Numbered from the stretch's first letter, positions 1 through 5,666 are shown. The stretch: 5,666 nt of DNA from a bacterium (GCA_021782055.1 JAJXVP010000185.1:1-5666), one strand, 5' to 3'. The notes: generated by a model not told the origin, from the sequence alone. Translations and numbers: made by a program.

Positions 1-176
1 GAAGCGTCAGCATAACATAAATTAGACTGTTCTTGATAATATGTCAAAATTATACTTATCTTGTTCCAGTTATCATCGGTAAAAATAGATTTATTCGTTT
101 TAAGTCTCCCAATAACCAATACTTACTCAAACTAAGGTATTTTAATACCGATTTTATCTTGTTCACCTTTACTCCT
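1..176. other. AT-rich segment downstream of intI, no confident gene
   Basis: About 29% GC by hand count. It contains a short inverted repeat GGTATT-TT-AATACC (136-149) too weak to call a terminator, the possible promoter at 19-47, and GTTATGC on the minus strand (16-10), a 6/7 match to the GTTRRRY core site. No full core match exists here on either strand. This is where attI would lie if the platform has the inverted, spirochaete-type layout. Confidence 0.5.
19..47 (-). promoter_or_regulatory. Possible outward promoter downstream of intI (Pc-like)
   Basis: On the minus strand a perfect TTGACA (47-42) is followed by TAATTT at 17 bases (24-19, 3/6 match) or TCTAAT at 15 bases (26-21, 5/6 match). 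It points out of the window at the left edge, away from intI. In an inverted integron it would sit where a cassette promoter is expected. The surrounding DNA is about 29% GC, so promoter-like hexamers are not rare, and the spacing is imperfect for the better -10. Confidence 0.25.
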
Positions 177-1367
177 TTAAAGCAGATCGGCCGGACTATG
201 AAGCCCAAAGGGTCCTCGATTCAGGACATGGGTATATATTTGAGTTGTTTTAACATCACTATGACCTAAAAGCTCTTGTACGGTACGAATATCGGCGCCA
301 TTTTGTATCAAATGGGTGGCAAAAGAATGCCGCAACGTATGACAGCTAGCTTTCTTGGGTATTCCTGAATCGAGTAAAGCTTGGTGAAAGGCCCTTTGCA
401 TGAGCGATGGGTCCATATAATATCGACCTTGCTCACCAGTGACTGGATTTCTCCAACGTCTTTCTTGGGGAAAAACCCACTGCCAGCCCCAAACTTTAGA
501 GGCGTTCGGATATTTGAGTTTAAGGGCATCAGGAAGAGGTACTTCTCCAAAGCCCTCAGCTAAGTCTTTTTCATGTATACTTTTGACCCAAGCTAAATGC
601 AATTTTAAATCGCTTTGAAGGGTGGCCGGTAACATCGTTCTTCGATCTTTATCGCCTTTTCCGCTGTGAATAAGAATTTGATTCTGATCAAAATCGAGGT
701 CTTGCACTCGGAGTTGTAAACATTCCTGAAGTCGCATGCCTGTTCCATATAGCAATTTGGCGATCAGTTTTTTGTCTCCCTCCATTTGATCAAAAATTTT
801 CTTGACTTCTAGTACTGATAAGACAACGGGTAACCTCAAGGGTTTTTTGGCTCTTACCATATCCGTGAGTGGTTCTAAGTCTCTTTCCAGGACATTTTTA
901 AAGAAAAATAAAAGAGCGGCTAAGGCTTGATTTTGTGTGGACGAACTTACCCTATCGTTAACCGCAAGTGAACTCAGGAACTGTTTCACATCTTTTTCCT
1001 GCAAGGTTAGCGGGTTTTTTGTTTTAGCTTTTTCAAAAAAGCGTTCTAACCAGTTCGTATAAGTGTGAATAGTTCTTGGGCTATAATGGCGAACCAGGAG
1101 GGCCGTTCGGTATTTTTGAAGATAGACGGAGAGCATTTCCTGGTTTTCAAGAACAGGTACTTCTTGATAGGTAAATAAGCCTGTTTCGTAAAGACGCTGT
1201 AACAATTGGTCAATCGAATCTTGCGAATTTTGTACGTTCCAGATTTTTCGTGAAGCGTCCCAACGACGACCTTGTATTTGTTTTAGTGCCTGCACTAAGG
1301 GAGGGGAAAAAGGAAAACTCACTTCCCACGTTCCTGTAAAGGAATTGCCCAAAATATTGACAGTCAT
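177..1367 (-). CDS. intI: Integron integrase (IntI family tyrosine recombinase) with N-terminal extension
   Basis: This site-specific tyrosine recombinase would insert and excise gene cassettes at attI and attC sites. The catalytic set is complete in the 396 residues: Arg212 (GTGMRLQE), Lys237 (SGKGDKDR), His343 and Arg346 (HTLRH), His369 (LLGHS) and nucleophile Tyr378 (QIYTH). Residues about 278-320 are the insertion that separates IntI from XerC/D and phage integrases, including LKYPNASKVWGWQWVFP and the following RNPVTGEQGRYYMDP. A SAM-like core-binding domain spans about 77-165. Residues 1-70 are an added domain with GRRWDASRKIWNV, resembling HARP-like modules; class 1-type IntI proteins are about 320-340 residues and lack it. 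The ATG at 1367 is the only in-frame ATG before Met78, and an in-frame stop lies 10 bases upstream. No Shine-Dalgarno sequence precedes it. The gene is codirectional with the upstream operon and has lower GC. The family assignment is firm; activity is inferred from intact residues. Confidence 0.96.
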   Translation of the reverse strand: MTVNILGNSFTGTWEVSFPFSPPLVQALKQIQGRRWDASRKIWNVQNSQDSIDQLLQRLYETGLFTYQEVPVLENQEMLSVYLQKYRTALLVRHYSPRTIHTYTNWLERFFEKAKTKNPLTLQEKDVKQFLSSLAVNDRVSSSTQNQALAALLFFFKNVLERDLEPLTDMVRAKKPLRLPVVLSVLEVKKIFDQMEGDKKLIAKLLYGTGMRLQECLQLRVQDLDFDQNQILIHSGKGDKDRRTMLPATLQSDLKLHLAWVKSIHEKDLAEGFGEVPLPDALKLKYPNASKVWGWQWVFPQERRWRNPVTGEQGRYYMDPSLMQRAFHQALLDSGIPKKASCHTLRHSFATHLIQNGADIRTVQELLGHSDVKTTQIYTHVLNRGPFGLHSPADLL

Positions 1368-1373
1368 AAAACT

Positions 1374-1402
1374 ATTTTAGTTTCTGATTCTCAATAGTGC
1401 AA
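1374..1402 (-). promoter_or_regulatory. Candidate intI promoter giving a leaderless mRNA
   Basis: On the minus strand TTGCAC (1402-1397) is followed after 17 bases by TAAAAT (1379-1374), a 5/6 match to the -10 consensus; the -35 element is weak at 3/6. The last base of TAAAAT is six bases from the intI ATG. The usual -7 position of that base would put transcription start on the A of the start codon. This agrees with the absence of a Shine-Dalgarno sequence. Promoter calls by eye in AT-rich DNA are error-prone, so confidence is moderate to low. Confidence 0.4.
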
Positions 1403-1450
1403 GAAATATGTGAGTTTGTTGGGAGTCATGGGGGGAATCTGAGGAATATC

Positions 1451-1535
1451 ATCCAACGCGTTTTCTCTCATGACACGTGAGGCTCTACTCTCATGAGTGT
1501 GAATAGGCTACTCTCATGAGTGTTCTCGGTTGGAC
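1451..1535. other. Candidate attC/attI-like integron recombination site
   Basis: ATCCAAC (1451-1457) fits RYYYAAC and GTTGGAC (1529-1535) fits GTTRRRY, the outer core sites of an attC. The two pair over six of seven positions, as R'' and R' should. The enclosed 85 bases are within the known attC length range. Inside, CTCATGA (1467-1473) can pair with TCATGAG (1514-1520) as an L-box-like stem, separated from the outer stem by largely unpaired bases, and the centre can form a small hairpin. Against it, no clear extrahelical base pattern is seen, the inner pairing is a by-product of the repeats, and no cassette gene is attached on either side. Because the consensus is symmetric, orientation is undetermined. 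Confidence 0.35.
1465..1523. repeat. Three phased 23-bp repeats with a CTCTCATGA core
   Basis: CTCTCATGA occurs at 1465-1473, 1488-1496 and 1511-1519, exactly 23 bases apart each time. The second and third units share 16 identical bases, CTACTCTCATGAGTGT (1485-1500 and 1508-1523), and are each preceded by AGGCT. Each contains the 8-base palindrome CTCATGAG, extending to the 14-base near-palindrome ACTCTCATGAGTGT with one mismatched pair. The first unit lacks the palindrome but can form the hairpin CTCATG-ACA-CGTGAG (1467-1481). They lie about 100-155 bases upstream of intI, past the end of the PEGA gene. They could be operator sites for a dimeric regulator or accessory integrase-binding sites; the sequence alone does not decide. 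Confidence 0.75.
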
Positions 1536-1601
1536 TTAGTGAATTGAACTGAAAACCATAATTCGTCTTTTTGAACCCTGAGACAAAACCCCATGACGCC
1601 C

Positions 1602-2525
1602 TTATTCTTCTTCAAAAGCGATTTGCATTTGCAAGGAAACTTTATGCCGTCCCCCGCGTGTAATTTCAAAATTGTCCGCTACCTGGTAGCCTCCAATGGT
1701 AAATTGGACAGTATGAATCCCTTTAGCAATGGCTAAGGACTGCCAGGCCGACGGAGGGACTACTTTTCCATCCAGAAGAATTTGGGTGCCAGCCGGGGCT
1801 TCAAAGGTCACATAAGGGGTGTCTTCTGACATTTGTGCCGTGAGTTCGGTGATTTTAGCGGGGCGCACGGCCATATTCAAGTTTTGTGACTTATAACCGG
1901 GGAGGGCTAAATGGACGGTATAAAGTCCCGGATCAAGATAAATGACCCCGTCCGAAGGTTCTTGTTGTCCATTGATCAGGATTTTGAGCTGTTGGCGTAA
2001 TTCCGGCGAGAGATTGGGGGTGTTCAACATAAAGCCGCCCAGGTTGGTGTTCAACCAGTGGCAACTCACATGGAAGACGGCTGGATCTTGAGTTTCTCCC
2101 GAGCTATCGAGAGCTTGTATGGACAAGTATAGGGGGAACGCGGCGCGCTTGACCACTGCGGTGTCGACAGAGGCTAAGAGGTGGGCATTAGAAATCAACG
2201 GTACATCGATATAAAAGTGAGACGCGATGGGTAAGACTTCCCAAGCGATCCGCTCTTCAGAGTTGGGGGAACCTTTTGCAGTTTTAGGAAAGAGAGAAAC
2301 GGCCAAGTTCGCATGACGATCAAAAATTTCTTGGGGAATTTGAATTTCGATTTCCACAGCCTTGGTAAAACGAGTTTGATTAGGAACTTTGAGCTCTACG
2401 ACGTCATTGAGTTTAAAGCTGACAGGGGCCCCATCCAGCACAGCAATTTTCTCCCTCAAGCTAGTCTGCGCAGGCAGAAACGGGGTGAGAAAAATGAGAA
2501 GCAGGAGTCCCAGAAGGAGCTTCAT
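1602..2525 (-). CDS. Secreted PEGA-domain protein
   Basis: This 307-residue exported protein has no recognisable catalytic motif. Residues 1-20 form a signal peptide (leucine-rich core, then LPAQ), so the mature protein is periplasmic or surface-associated. Residues about 22-165 are a predicted beta-rich region I cannot assign. Two PEGA-like repeats follow: a degenerate one at about 180-230 (LDPGLYTVHLALPGYKSQ) and a clearer one at about 238-300 (PAGTQILLDGKVVPP, then GIHTVQFTIGGYQ). PEGA modules are small beta folds common in surface proteins and thought to mediate binding. The ATG at 2525 overlaps the TGA of the M23 gene by one base (TGATG), suggesting translational coupling. A TTG one codon upstream could also initiate, but the overlap favours ATG. 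It is the last gene of the operon, and no convincing intrinsic terminator follows. The PEGA call is good for the second repeat and weaker for the first; the biological role is unknown. Confidence 0.85.
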   Translation of the reverse strand: MKLLLGLLLLIFLTPFLPAQTSLREKIAVLDGAPVSFKLNDVVELKVPNQTRFTKAVEIEIQIPQEIFDRHANLAVSLFPKTAKGSPNSEERIAWEVLPIASHFYIDVPLISNAHLLASVDTAVVKRAAFPLYLSIQALDSSGETQDPAVFHVSCHWLNTNLGGFMLNTPNLSPELRQQLKILINGQQEPSDGVIYLDPGLYTVHLALPGYKSQNLNMAVRPAKITELTAQMSEDTPYVTFEAPAGTQILLDGKVVPPSAWQSLAIAKGIHTVQFTIGGYQVADNFEITRGGRHKVSLQMQIAFEEE

Positions 2526-3454
2526 CAAAATTTTACCGGTAAAAGGGGAAGGGGATCTACGGGCTTTCCATTTTTTTTAATTTCAAAATGGAGATGGGGC
2601 CCTGTGGATTCGCCAGTACTTCCCACTTTTCCAATGATTGTACCCGATCGTACCGTTTCATTCAAGAAAACAAGGATCCGAGAAAGATGGGCGTAAACAG
2701 TTTCCCAGCCTCCCGCATGTTTGAGAATGATATGGTTCCCCAAGACCGCATTATACCCCAAGTCAGCCACCGTCCCGTCTTGAGCCGCAAAAACCTCGGT
2801 GCCAATGGGAGCGGCTAGGTCGATTCCTTCATGAAAGTCAGGTTTCCCATTAAAGGGGTTGGGCCTCATCCCGAAGGGGGAGGTGAGGATGGCGTGGGGG
2901 AGGGGGAAGCGAAATAAAGTCCCTAAGAATTGAGAACGCTCTTGCGGCCCAAAGCGTTCCCCTGGAAAAAAGGTAAAAGGGACGATCCCATTCTGCGTGG
3001 GTAGCCTCAGAGCTATGGCGTGTTTTTGGGACATTTTCCAGGCTTTGAGCAAGCGTTCGGTTTCACCTGGGTGCTGACTATTCAGAAATAAGCCGGGTTG
3101 ACTGGGAACGAGGATGGTTTGACCCGATTTCACCGCGTGGGGATTGCTCCACCCGTTGAGGGTCGAAAGCGTATCGTAAGGCAAATTAAAACTGCTGGCC
3201 AAAGAAAAAACATTATCTTCGGGTTTCAGGGTATAGCGAAAGAGACTTAAATCGGGGAGGGGGTCCCCTCTGGCTAGGGCCTCGTAATAGTCTTCGACGA
3301 GGTCTTGCTGTTGTTGAAAAAGGGGGTCCCGGAGCACAGAAAGGTGGTGAATGCGAGGAATCCCTTGCCAAGCCAGGAAAGGGGCTTTTTCACCTTGAGC
3401 AAAGGCGACAAATACGCCCAGCCAAGAGACCAGAACAACGAGAAATCGTTTCAA
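2525..3454 (-). CDS. Secreted LysM and M23 family metallopeptidase (peptidoglycan hydrolase)
   Basis: This 309-residue exported protein probably cleaves peptide cross-links in peptidoglycan. Residues 1-20 are a signal peptide (MKRFLVVLVSWLGVFVAFAQ). A LysM peptidoglycan-binding module lies at about 72-117 (FRYTLKPEDNVFSLASSFN to VKSGQTILVPS). The M23 domain is at about 188-303 with all zinc and catalytic residues: His208 and Asp212 in FHEGID, His256 in YAHLS, and His287 and His289 in GPHLHFE. An active enzyme is therefore expected, unlike the degenerate EnvC/NlpD-type activators. The start is TTG at 3454; no in-frame ATG or GTG fits, and this start gives the positively charged signal-peptide N-terminus. 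It lies 5 bases after the TPR lipoprotein stop, with no strong Shine-Dalgarno, so re-initiation after the upstream gene is likely. LysM-M23 proteins of this shape are frequent in spirochaetes and other diderms. The exact bond cleaved cannot be read from the sequence. Confidence 0.93.
   Translation of the reverse strand: MKRFLVVLVSWLGVFVAFAQGEKAPFLAWQGIPRIHHLSVLRDPLFQQQQDLVEDYYEALARGDPLPDLSLFRYTLKPEDNVFSLASSFNLPYDTLSTLNGWSNPHAVKSGQTILVPSQPGLFLNSQHPGETERLLKAWKMSQKHAIALRLPTQNGIVPFTFFPGERFGPQERSQFLGTLFRFPLPHAILTSPFGMRPNPFNGKPDFHEGIDLAAPIGTEVFAAQDGTVADLGYNAVLGNHIILKHAGGWETVYAHLSRILVFLNETVRSGTIIGKVGSTGESTGPHLHFEIKKNGKPVDPLPLLPVKF
2531..2544. repeat. Perfect 14-bp palindrome at the M23/PEGA gene junction
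   Basis: TTTTACCGGTAAAA is fully symmetric and ends five bases before the PEGA-protein ATG, in the place a Shine-Dalgarno sequence would occupy. In RNA it could form only a weak 5-bp stem with a CCGG loop. It encodes the final residues of the M23 protein. One perfect 14-mer palindrome in a window of this size is not unexpected by chance, so a function is not claimed. Confidence 0.3.
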
Positions 3455-3459
3455 AGTTG

Positions 3460-4380
3460 TTACTGAGCCCCGCTTTCTAAAGTGGTGACCAAAGTTTTGT
3501 ACCCAGAGGCTTCAGGCTTTTTGAGCTTCTCTGCCAAAGGAGCAAGAAGTTGAAGTGTTTTCAGGCGCTGGGCAGGTAAATTGATAGCTTGAAAGAGCCG
3601 CTCTGATCTCACCAGAAAATCCCAAGCGGACTCTGAGTTTCCCAATTTCTCTGCCAGTATGCCCAAGACTCGAAGGTCTTGGCCAATGGCGACACTGTTT
3701 TCTTCGTCTTTATCCAGCCGGAGCGCCGTTTGAAGATCTTGATAAGCCGACGAAATTTGTCCGGCTTGTGAATCCAGGGAGCCTAGCATAAACCAGTTTG
3801 AGGCTTGCGCTTTTTTGTCTCCCGTAGCTTCGTTGAGCGTTAAGGCTTTTTGAACTGCCAGGCGTGCCGCTTCGGGATGGTTTTGAGCTTGTTCCACAAT
3901 TCCCCAAGCCTGCCACAACCGAGCCCCCTCCGAAGTTGAAGAAAAAGGTTGAGCTTTTTGTAATAACTGCTGGGCTTCTTGAGTTTGCTTTTGATCTAAA
4001 TGCCATTGAACCCGTAAAACAAGGTTCTGAGAGACCAACTCAGGGCTGTGGGCATCTTGGGCGGCTTGTTCTCCAGCTTGAAGGGCGTGTTGGGCTTCTT
4101 CATACTTCCCTAGGGCCATCAAGGCACTCCCAACAGAATTGTACGAAACGGCAATTCCCTTACTGTAGTCTACGGAAGTATTCACACTGAGAGCCAACTG
4201 AAACAGCTTCAGGGCTTGCTCATACAGACCTTGGTCAAAGTCATTTTGACCATAGGTCAGGTAACCTGCCGCAGAATTCTTTTGGGCTTCGATCCGATCG
4301 GGAACGGCGGGGGCCGAGGAACAACTGGACAATACACCGAGGGCTAAGAAAATGCTCGCAATGGGATTAAAACTTTTCAT
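3460..4380 (-). CDS. TPR-repeat outer-envelope lipoprotein
   Basis: This is a 306-residue lipoprotein. The N-terminus has a short hydrophobic stretch ending in the lipobox LSSC with Cys20, predicting signal peptidase II cleavage and lipidation. The rest is almost entirely alpha-helical with about six tetratricopeptide-like repeats, at roughly 40-67, 77-108, 115-145, 155-183, 194-222 and 236-264. The clearest are YGQNDFDQGLYEQALKLFQ and LMALGKYEEAQHALQ. TPR arrays are protein-interaction scaffolds, so it may hold the neighbouring peptidase, PEGA protein or MCE protein in a complex; that is inference from gene order. The ATG at 4380 lies inside the end of the MCE gene, overlapping by 14 bases. 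AGGG sits 7 bases upstream as a usable ribosome-binding site. The terminal repeat near 265-300 is degenerate. Membership in the TPR superfamily is clear, but no named subfamily is recognised. Confidence 0.88.
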   Translation of the reverse strand: MKSFNPIASIFLALGVLSSCSSAPAVPDRIEAQKNSAAGYLTYGQNDFDQGLYEQALKLFQLALSVNTSVDYSKGIAVSYNSVGSALMALGKYEEAQHALQAGEQAAQDAHSPELVSQNLVLRVQWHLDQKQTQEAQQLLQKAQPFSSTSEGARLWQAWGIVEQAQNHPEAARLAVQKALTLNEATGDKKAQASNWFMLGSLDSQAGQISSAYQDLQTALRLDKDEENSVAIGQDLRVLGILAEKLGNSESAWDFLVRSERLFQAINLPAQRLKTLQLLAPLAEKLKKPEASGYKTLVTTLESGAQ

Positions 4381-5392
4381 TCCTTAACCCTGGTACTTGA
4401 AAATGTTGTGGCTTTTGTTCTGGTATACCGCCCTTCAAAAGGGGGTTGTTGGCGAGTCCTGTCATCACGTTGTCGGCATTATGCAAGGCGGTTCTGGTAT
4501 CCTCTAAGACCCCGGTAATTTGAGGTGTCGTTTGATTGACATAACTGGCCACGCCCTGAACTTGGCTCATGGTTTGACTAATTTGTGACAAAATGGTCGT
4601 CACTTGATTATAAAGCTGGTTATTATCGTTGAGAAGGGTCGCAAGACTGCCTTTTGGGTCGAGCAACTTGGGGATGAGCCCTTGAGGGTCCCTCAACTGG
4701 GACGATAACTTGGCAAGATCCCCCGTGATAGCGGTCAAATTGGGGACTAAGCCCTGAGAACTTTCTGATAAAAGCCGATTGAGATCTTTCACGGTGAAGT
4801 TCACACCATCTAAGAGCGTGGTCAACTGGTTATTGGAGGTTCCTTCAATGGCCGCGTTGACGTCTCCTAAAAGTTGATTAATGCTCCCCAGAGTTGTTTG
4901 CACTTGGGTAATGATGGCTCCCAGCTGATCATTGCTGGTGGGTTGATCGACAAGTCCTTGAGCCAGAAGATTTTTACCTAAGATGGTATCGGTAGAAGGA
5001 ATAAATGAACCGTTTTCCATGGGCGGTAATAAATTGCGGCCAGGGAGCAGGTTTAAACCTCCCCCAATACCAAAGGTTCCCTTATCCAATTCCAGAACCG
5101 AGTTGGGTTTGATTTTGTCATAGTAGTCTGAATAGATCTGGATTTGAACATTGACGCGGTTGTTGCTATTGAGGTCAACAGAGCTGACTTTTCCAATTTC
5201 AAAACCTCGTAAATGAATGGGCATACCGGGGGTCAAGCCATCCGCAGTTTCAAAACGGCTAGAAAAATGGTACCCGCGGTCAAACCATCTTTGATTAAGA
5301 CCCATCAAAATGATCACCCCAACCAGGAGCGTTAACGCGAGTAATAAGAAAAAGCCTACAACTTGCTGGGCAAAGCGGATTCGAAACCTCAT
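4367..5392 (-). CDS. MlaD/MCE-domain protein, lipid-transport substrate-binding component
   Basis: This 341-residue protein is an MCE-domain subunit of an Mla-type ABC system that moves phospholipids or other hydrophobic substrates across the periplasm. A basic N-terminus (MRFRIRF) precedes one transmembrane helix at about 11-31, which would anchor it in the inner membrane. The MCE domain spans about 41-118, with FETADGLTPGMPIHLRGFEIGKV at its start region and IGGGLNLLPGRN at its end. Residues about 150-315 form a long, Gln/Asn/Leu-rich helical region typical of extended MlaD-like proteins, which could form a periplasm-spanning hexameric bundle. The tail contains NPLLKGGIP, a motif I associate with this family. 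It is longer than E. coli MlaD (183 residues), so one-to-one orthology is uncertain. It starts 31 bases after the ABC ATPase gene, the usual mlaF-mlaD neighbourhood, and overlaps the lipoprotein gene. No clear Shine-Dalgarno is visible before the ATG. Confidence 0.92.
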   Translation of the reverse strand: MRFRIRFAQQVVGFFLLLALTLLVGVIILMGLNQRWFDRGYHFSSRFETADGLTPGMPIHLRGFEIGKVSSVDLNSNNRVNVQIQIYSDYYDKIKPNSVLELDKGTFGIGGGLNLLPGRNLLPPMENGSFIPSTDTILGKNLLAQGLVDQPTSNDQLGAIITQVQTTLGSINQLLGDVNAAIEGTSNNQLTTLLDGVNFTVKDLNRLLSESSQGLVPNLTAITGDLAKLSSQLRDPQGLIPKLLDPKGSLATLLNDNNQLYNQVTTILSQISQTMSQVQGVASYVNQTTPQITGVLEDTRTALHNADNVMTGLANNPLLKGGIPEQKPQHFQVPGLRNEKF

Positions 5393-5423
5393 GCTGACAC
5401 TTTCGGCAACTTTTGATGCATGA

Positions 5424-5666
5424 TCAAGTTTGCCCCTCGGATAATAATCCTAAAATATCCTGTGAGAACGTGGCCGCTTGGCTCAGAACCGAAGTTAAAA
5501 TCTCGATGACCAAGGGGTCTTGGGACTGCACGACCTCGGCGAGAGGACCAAATGTTAAGAGGCGTCCCTCCCTCAAAATGGCCAAATCATCGGCGACTCT
5601 GGCGGTAACACTGGGGTCTTGGGTCACTAACAGGACCGTCTTTCCCTGTCGACGAAAATCTTCGAT
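5424..5666 (-). CDS. ABC transporter ATP-binding protein (MlaF-like), C-terminal part, cut by the window edge
   Basis: The reading frame stays open to the right edge, so only the last 80 residues are visible, beginning IEDFRRQGKTVLLVTQDPS. The pattern of a hydrophobic beta strand, the switch-loop position, then VADDLAILREGRLLTFGPLAEVV is the standard end of an ABC nucleotide-binding domain. Walker A, the signature motif and Walker B would lie outside the window. Its position 31 bases before an MCE/MlaD gene makes an MlaF-type ATPase that powers lipid transport the likely identity. One oddity is that the conserved switch (H-loop) histidine, usually VTHD or VSHD, reads VTQD here (Gln codon CAA at 5619-5621). 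A start cannot be assigned; the GTG at 5627 is the internal valine of VTQD. Confidence 0.85.
   Translation of the reverse strand: MEDFRRQGKTVLLVTQDPSVTARVADDLAILREGRLLTFGPLAEVVQSQDPLVIEILTSVLSQAATFSQDILGLLSEGQT

Noticed and set aside
136..149. Inverted repeat GGTATT-TT-AATACC as an intI terminator.
   Set aside because: The stem is short and AT-rich, the loop is effectively four bases, and no U-run follows in the minus-strand direction.
56..166. A minus-strand 36-codon frame beginning GTG at 166, with GGAG five bases upstream, just after the intI stop.
   Set aside because: The ribosome-binding site is well placed, but the peptide is short, lysine/leucine-rich as expected from AT-rich DNA, and matches no family I know. 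It could be a chance frame.
1418..1424. GTTGGGA on the plus strand as a further integron core site.
   Set aside because: It misses the final pyrimidine of GTTRRRY and has no complementary partner at a suitable distance.
1368..1601. LexA (SOS) box controlling intI, as in many integrons.
   Set aside because: No CTGT-N8-ACAG, GAAC-N4-GTTC or GTTC-N7-GTTC match was found between the PEGA gene and intI. A lineage-specific LexA motif cannot be excluded.
1536..1601. Intrinsic terminator after the PEGA gene.
   Set aside because: Only 4-bp stems such as GTCT/AGAC with long loops are present, without a following T-run on the minus strand.
2313..2696. Long plus-strand open frame opposite the PEGA and M23 genes.
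   Set aside because: It is antisense to two well-supported overlapping genes, has no domain resemblance, and is explained as a shadow of their codon pattern. The same applies to the other plus-strand frames at 33-269, 381-563, 2389-2580, 2588-2818 and 3864-4190.
1..5666. CRISPR arrays, tRNA or rRNA genes, insertion sequences.
   Set aside because: No repeat-spacer series beyond the three 23-bp units, no cloverleaf-like segment and no transposase were seen. The three units have no unique spacers of CRISPR length.

Overview
The window carries a compact cell-envelope operon and, downstream of it, an integron integrase gene. Every convincing gene lies on the minus strand, so transcription runs from the right edge to the left. 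The organism is most likely a Gram-negative (diderm) bacterium. An MCE/MlaD lipid-transport protein, a lipoprotein, a LysM-M23 peptidase and a PEGA-domain protein side by side, plus an integrase that is codirectional with its neighbours, fit a spirochaete best. That assignment comes from recalled family resemblance and was not checked by search.

Right to left: (1) 5424-5666, the C-terminal 80 residues of an ABC transporter ATPase cut by the window edge; (2) 4367-5392, an MlaD/MCE-domain protein; (3) 3460-4380, a TPR lipoprotein whose start overlaps the end of the MCE gene by 14 bases; (4) 2525-3454, a secreted LysM + M23 metallopeptidase starting at TTG; (5) 1602-2525, a secreted protein with two C-terminal PEGA-like repeats whose ATG shares one base with the preceding TGA. 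Spacings of 31 bases or less, with overlaps, indicate one transcription unit. It links phospholipid traffic across the envelope with peptidoglycan remodelling.

A 234-base gap (1368-1601) separates this operon from the integron integrase gene (177-1367). The gap holds a candidate promoter that would make the integrase mRNA leaderless. It also holds three copies of CTCTCATGA spaced exactly 23 bases apart. These lie inside an 85-base segment bounded by complementary 7-mers that both match the integron core-site consensus (RYYYAAC ... GTTRRRY), a possible attC/attI-like site.

The integrase has all the tyrosine-recombinase catalytic residues and the integron-specific insertion. It also has an N-terminal extension of about 70 residues not found in class 1-type enzymes. 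No gene cassette is recognisable in the window. If the platform has the spirochaete-type inverted layout, the attI site and cassettes would lie to the left of position 1. The AT-rich leftmost 176 bases contain a possible outward promoter and one imperfect core-site match.

GC content by hand counts is about 29% in bases 1-180, roughly 35-50% in samples of the integrase gene and 52-57% in samples of the envelope operon. This agrees with separate origins for the two blocks.
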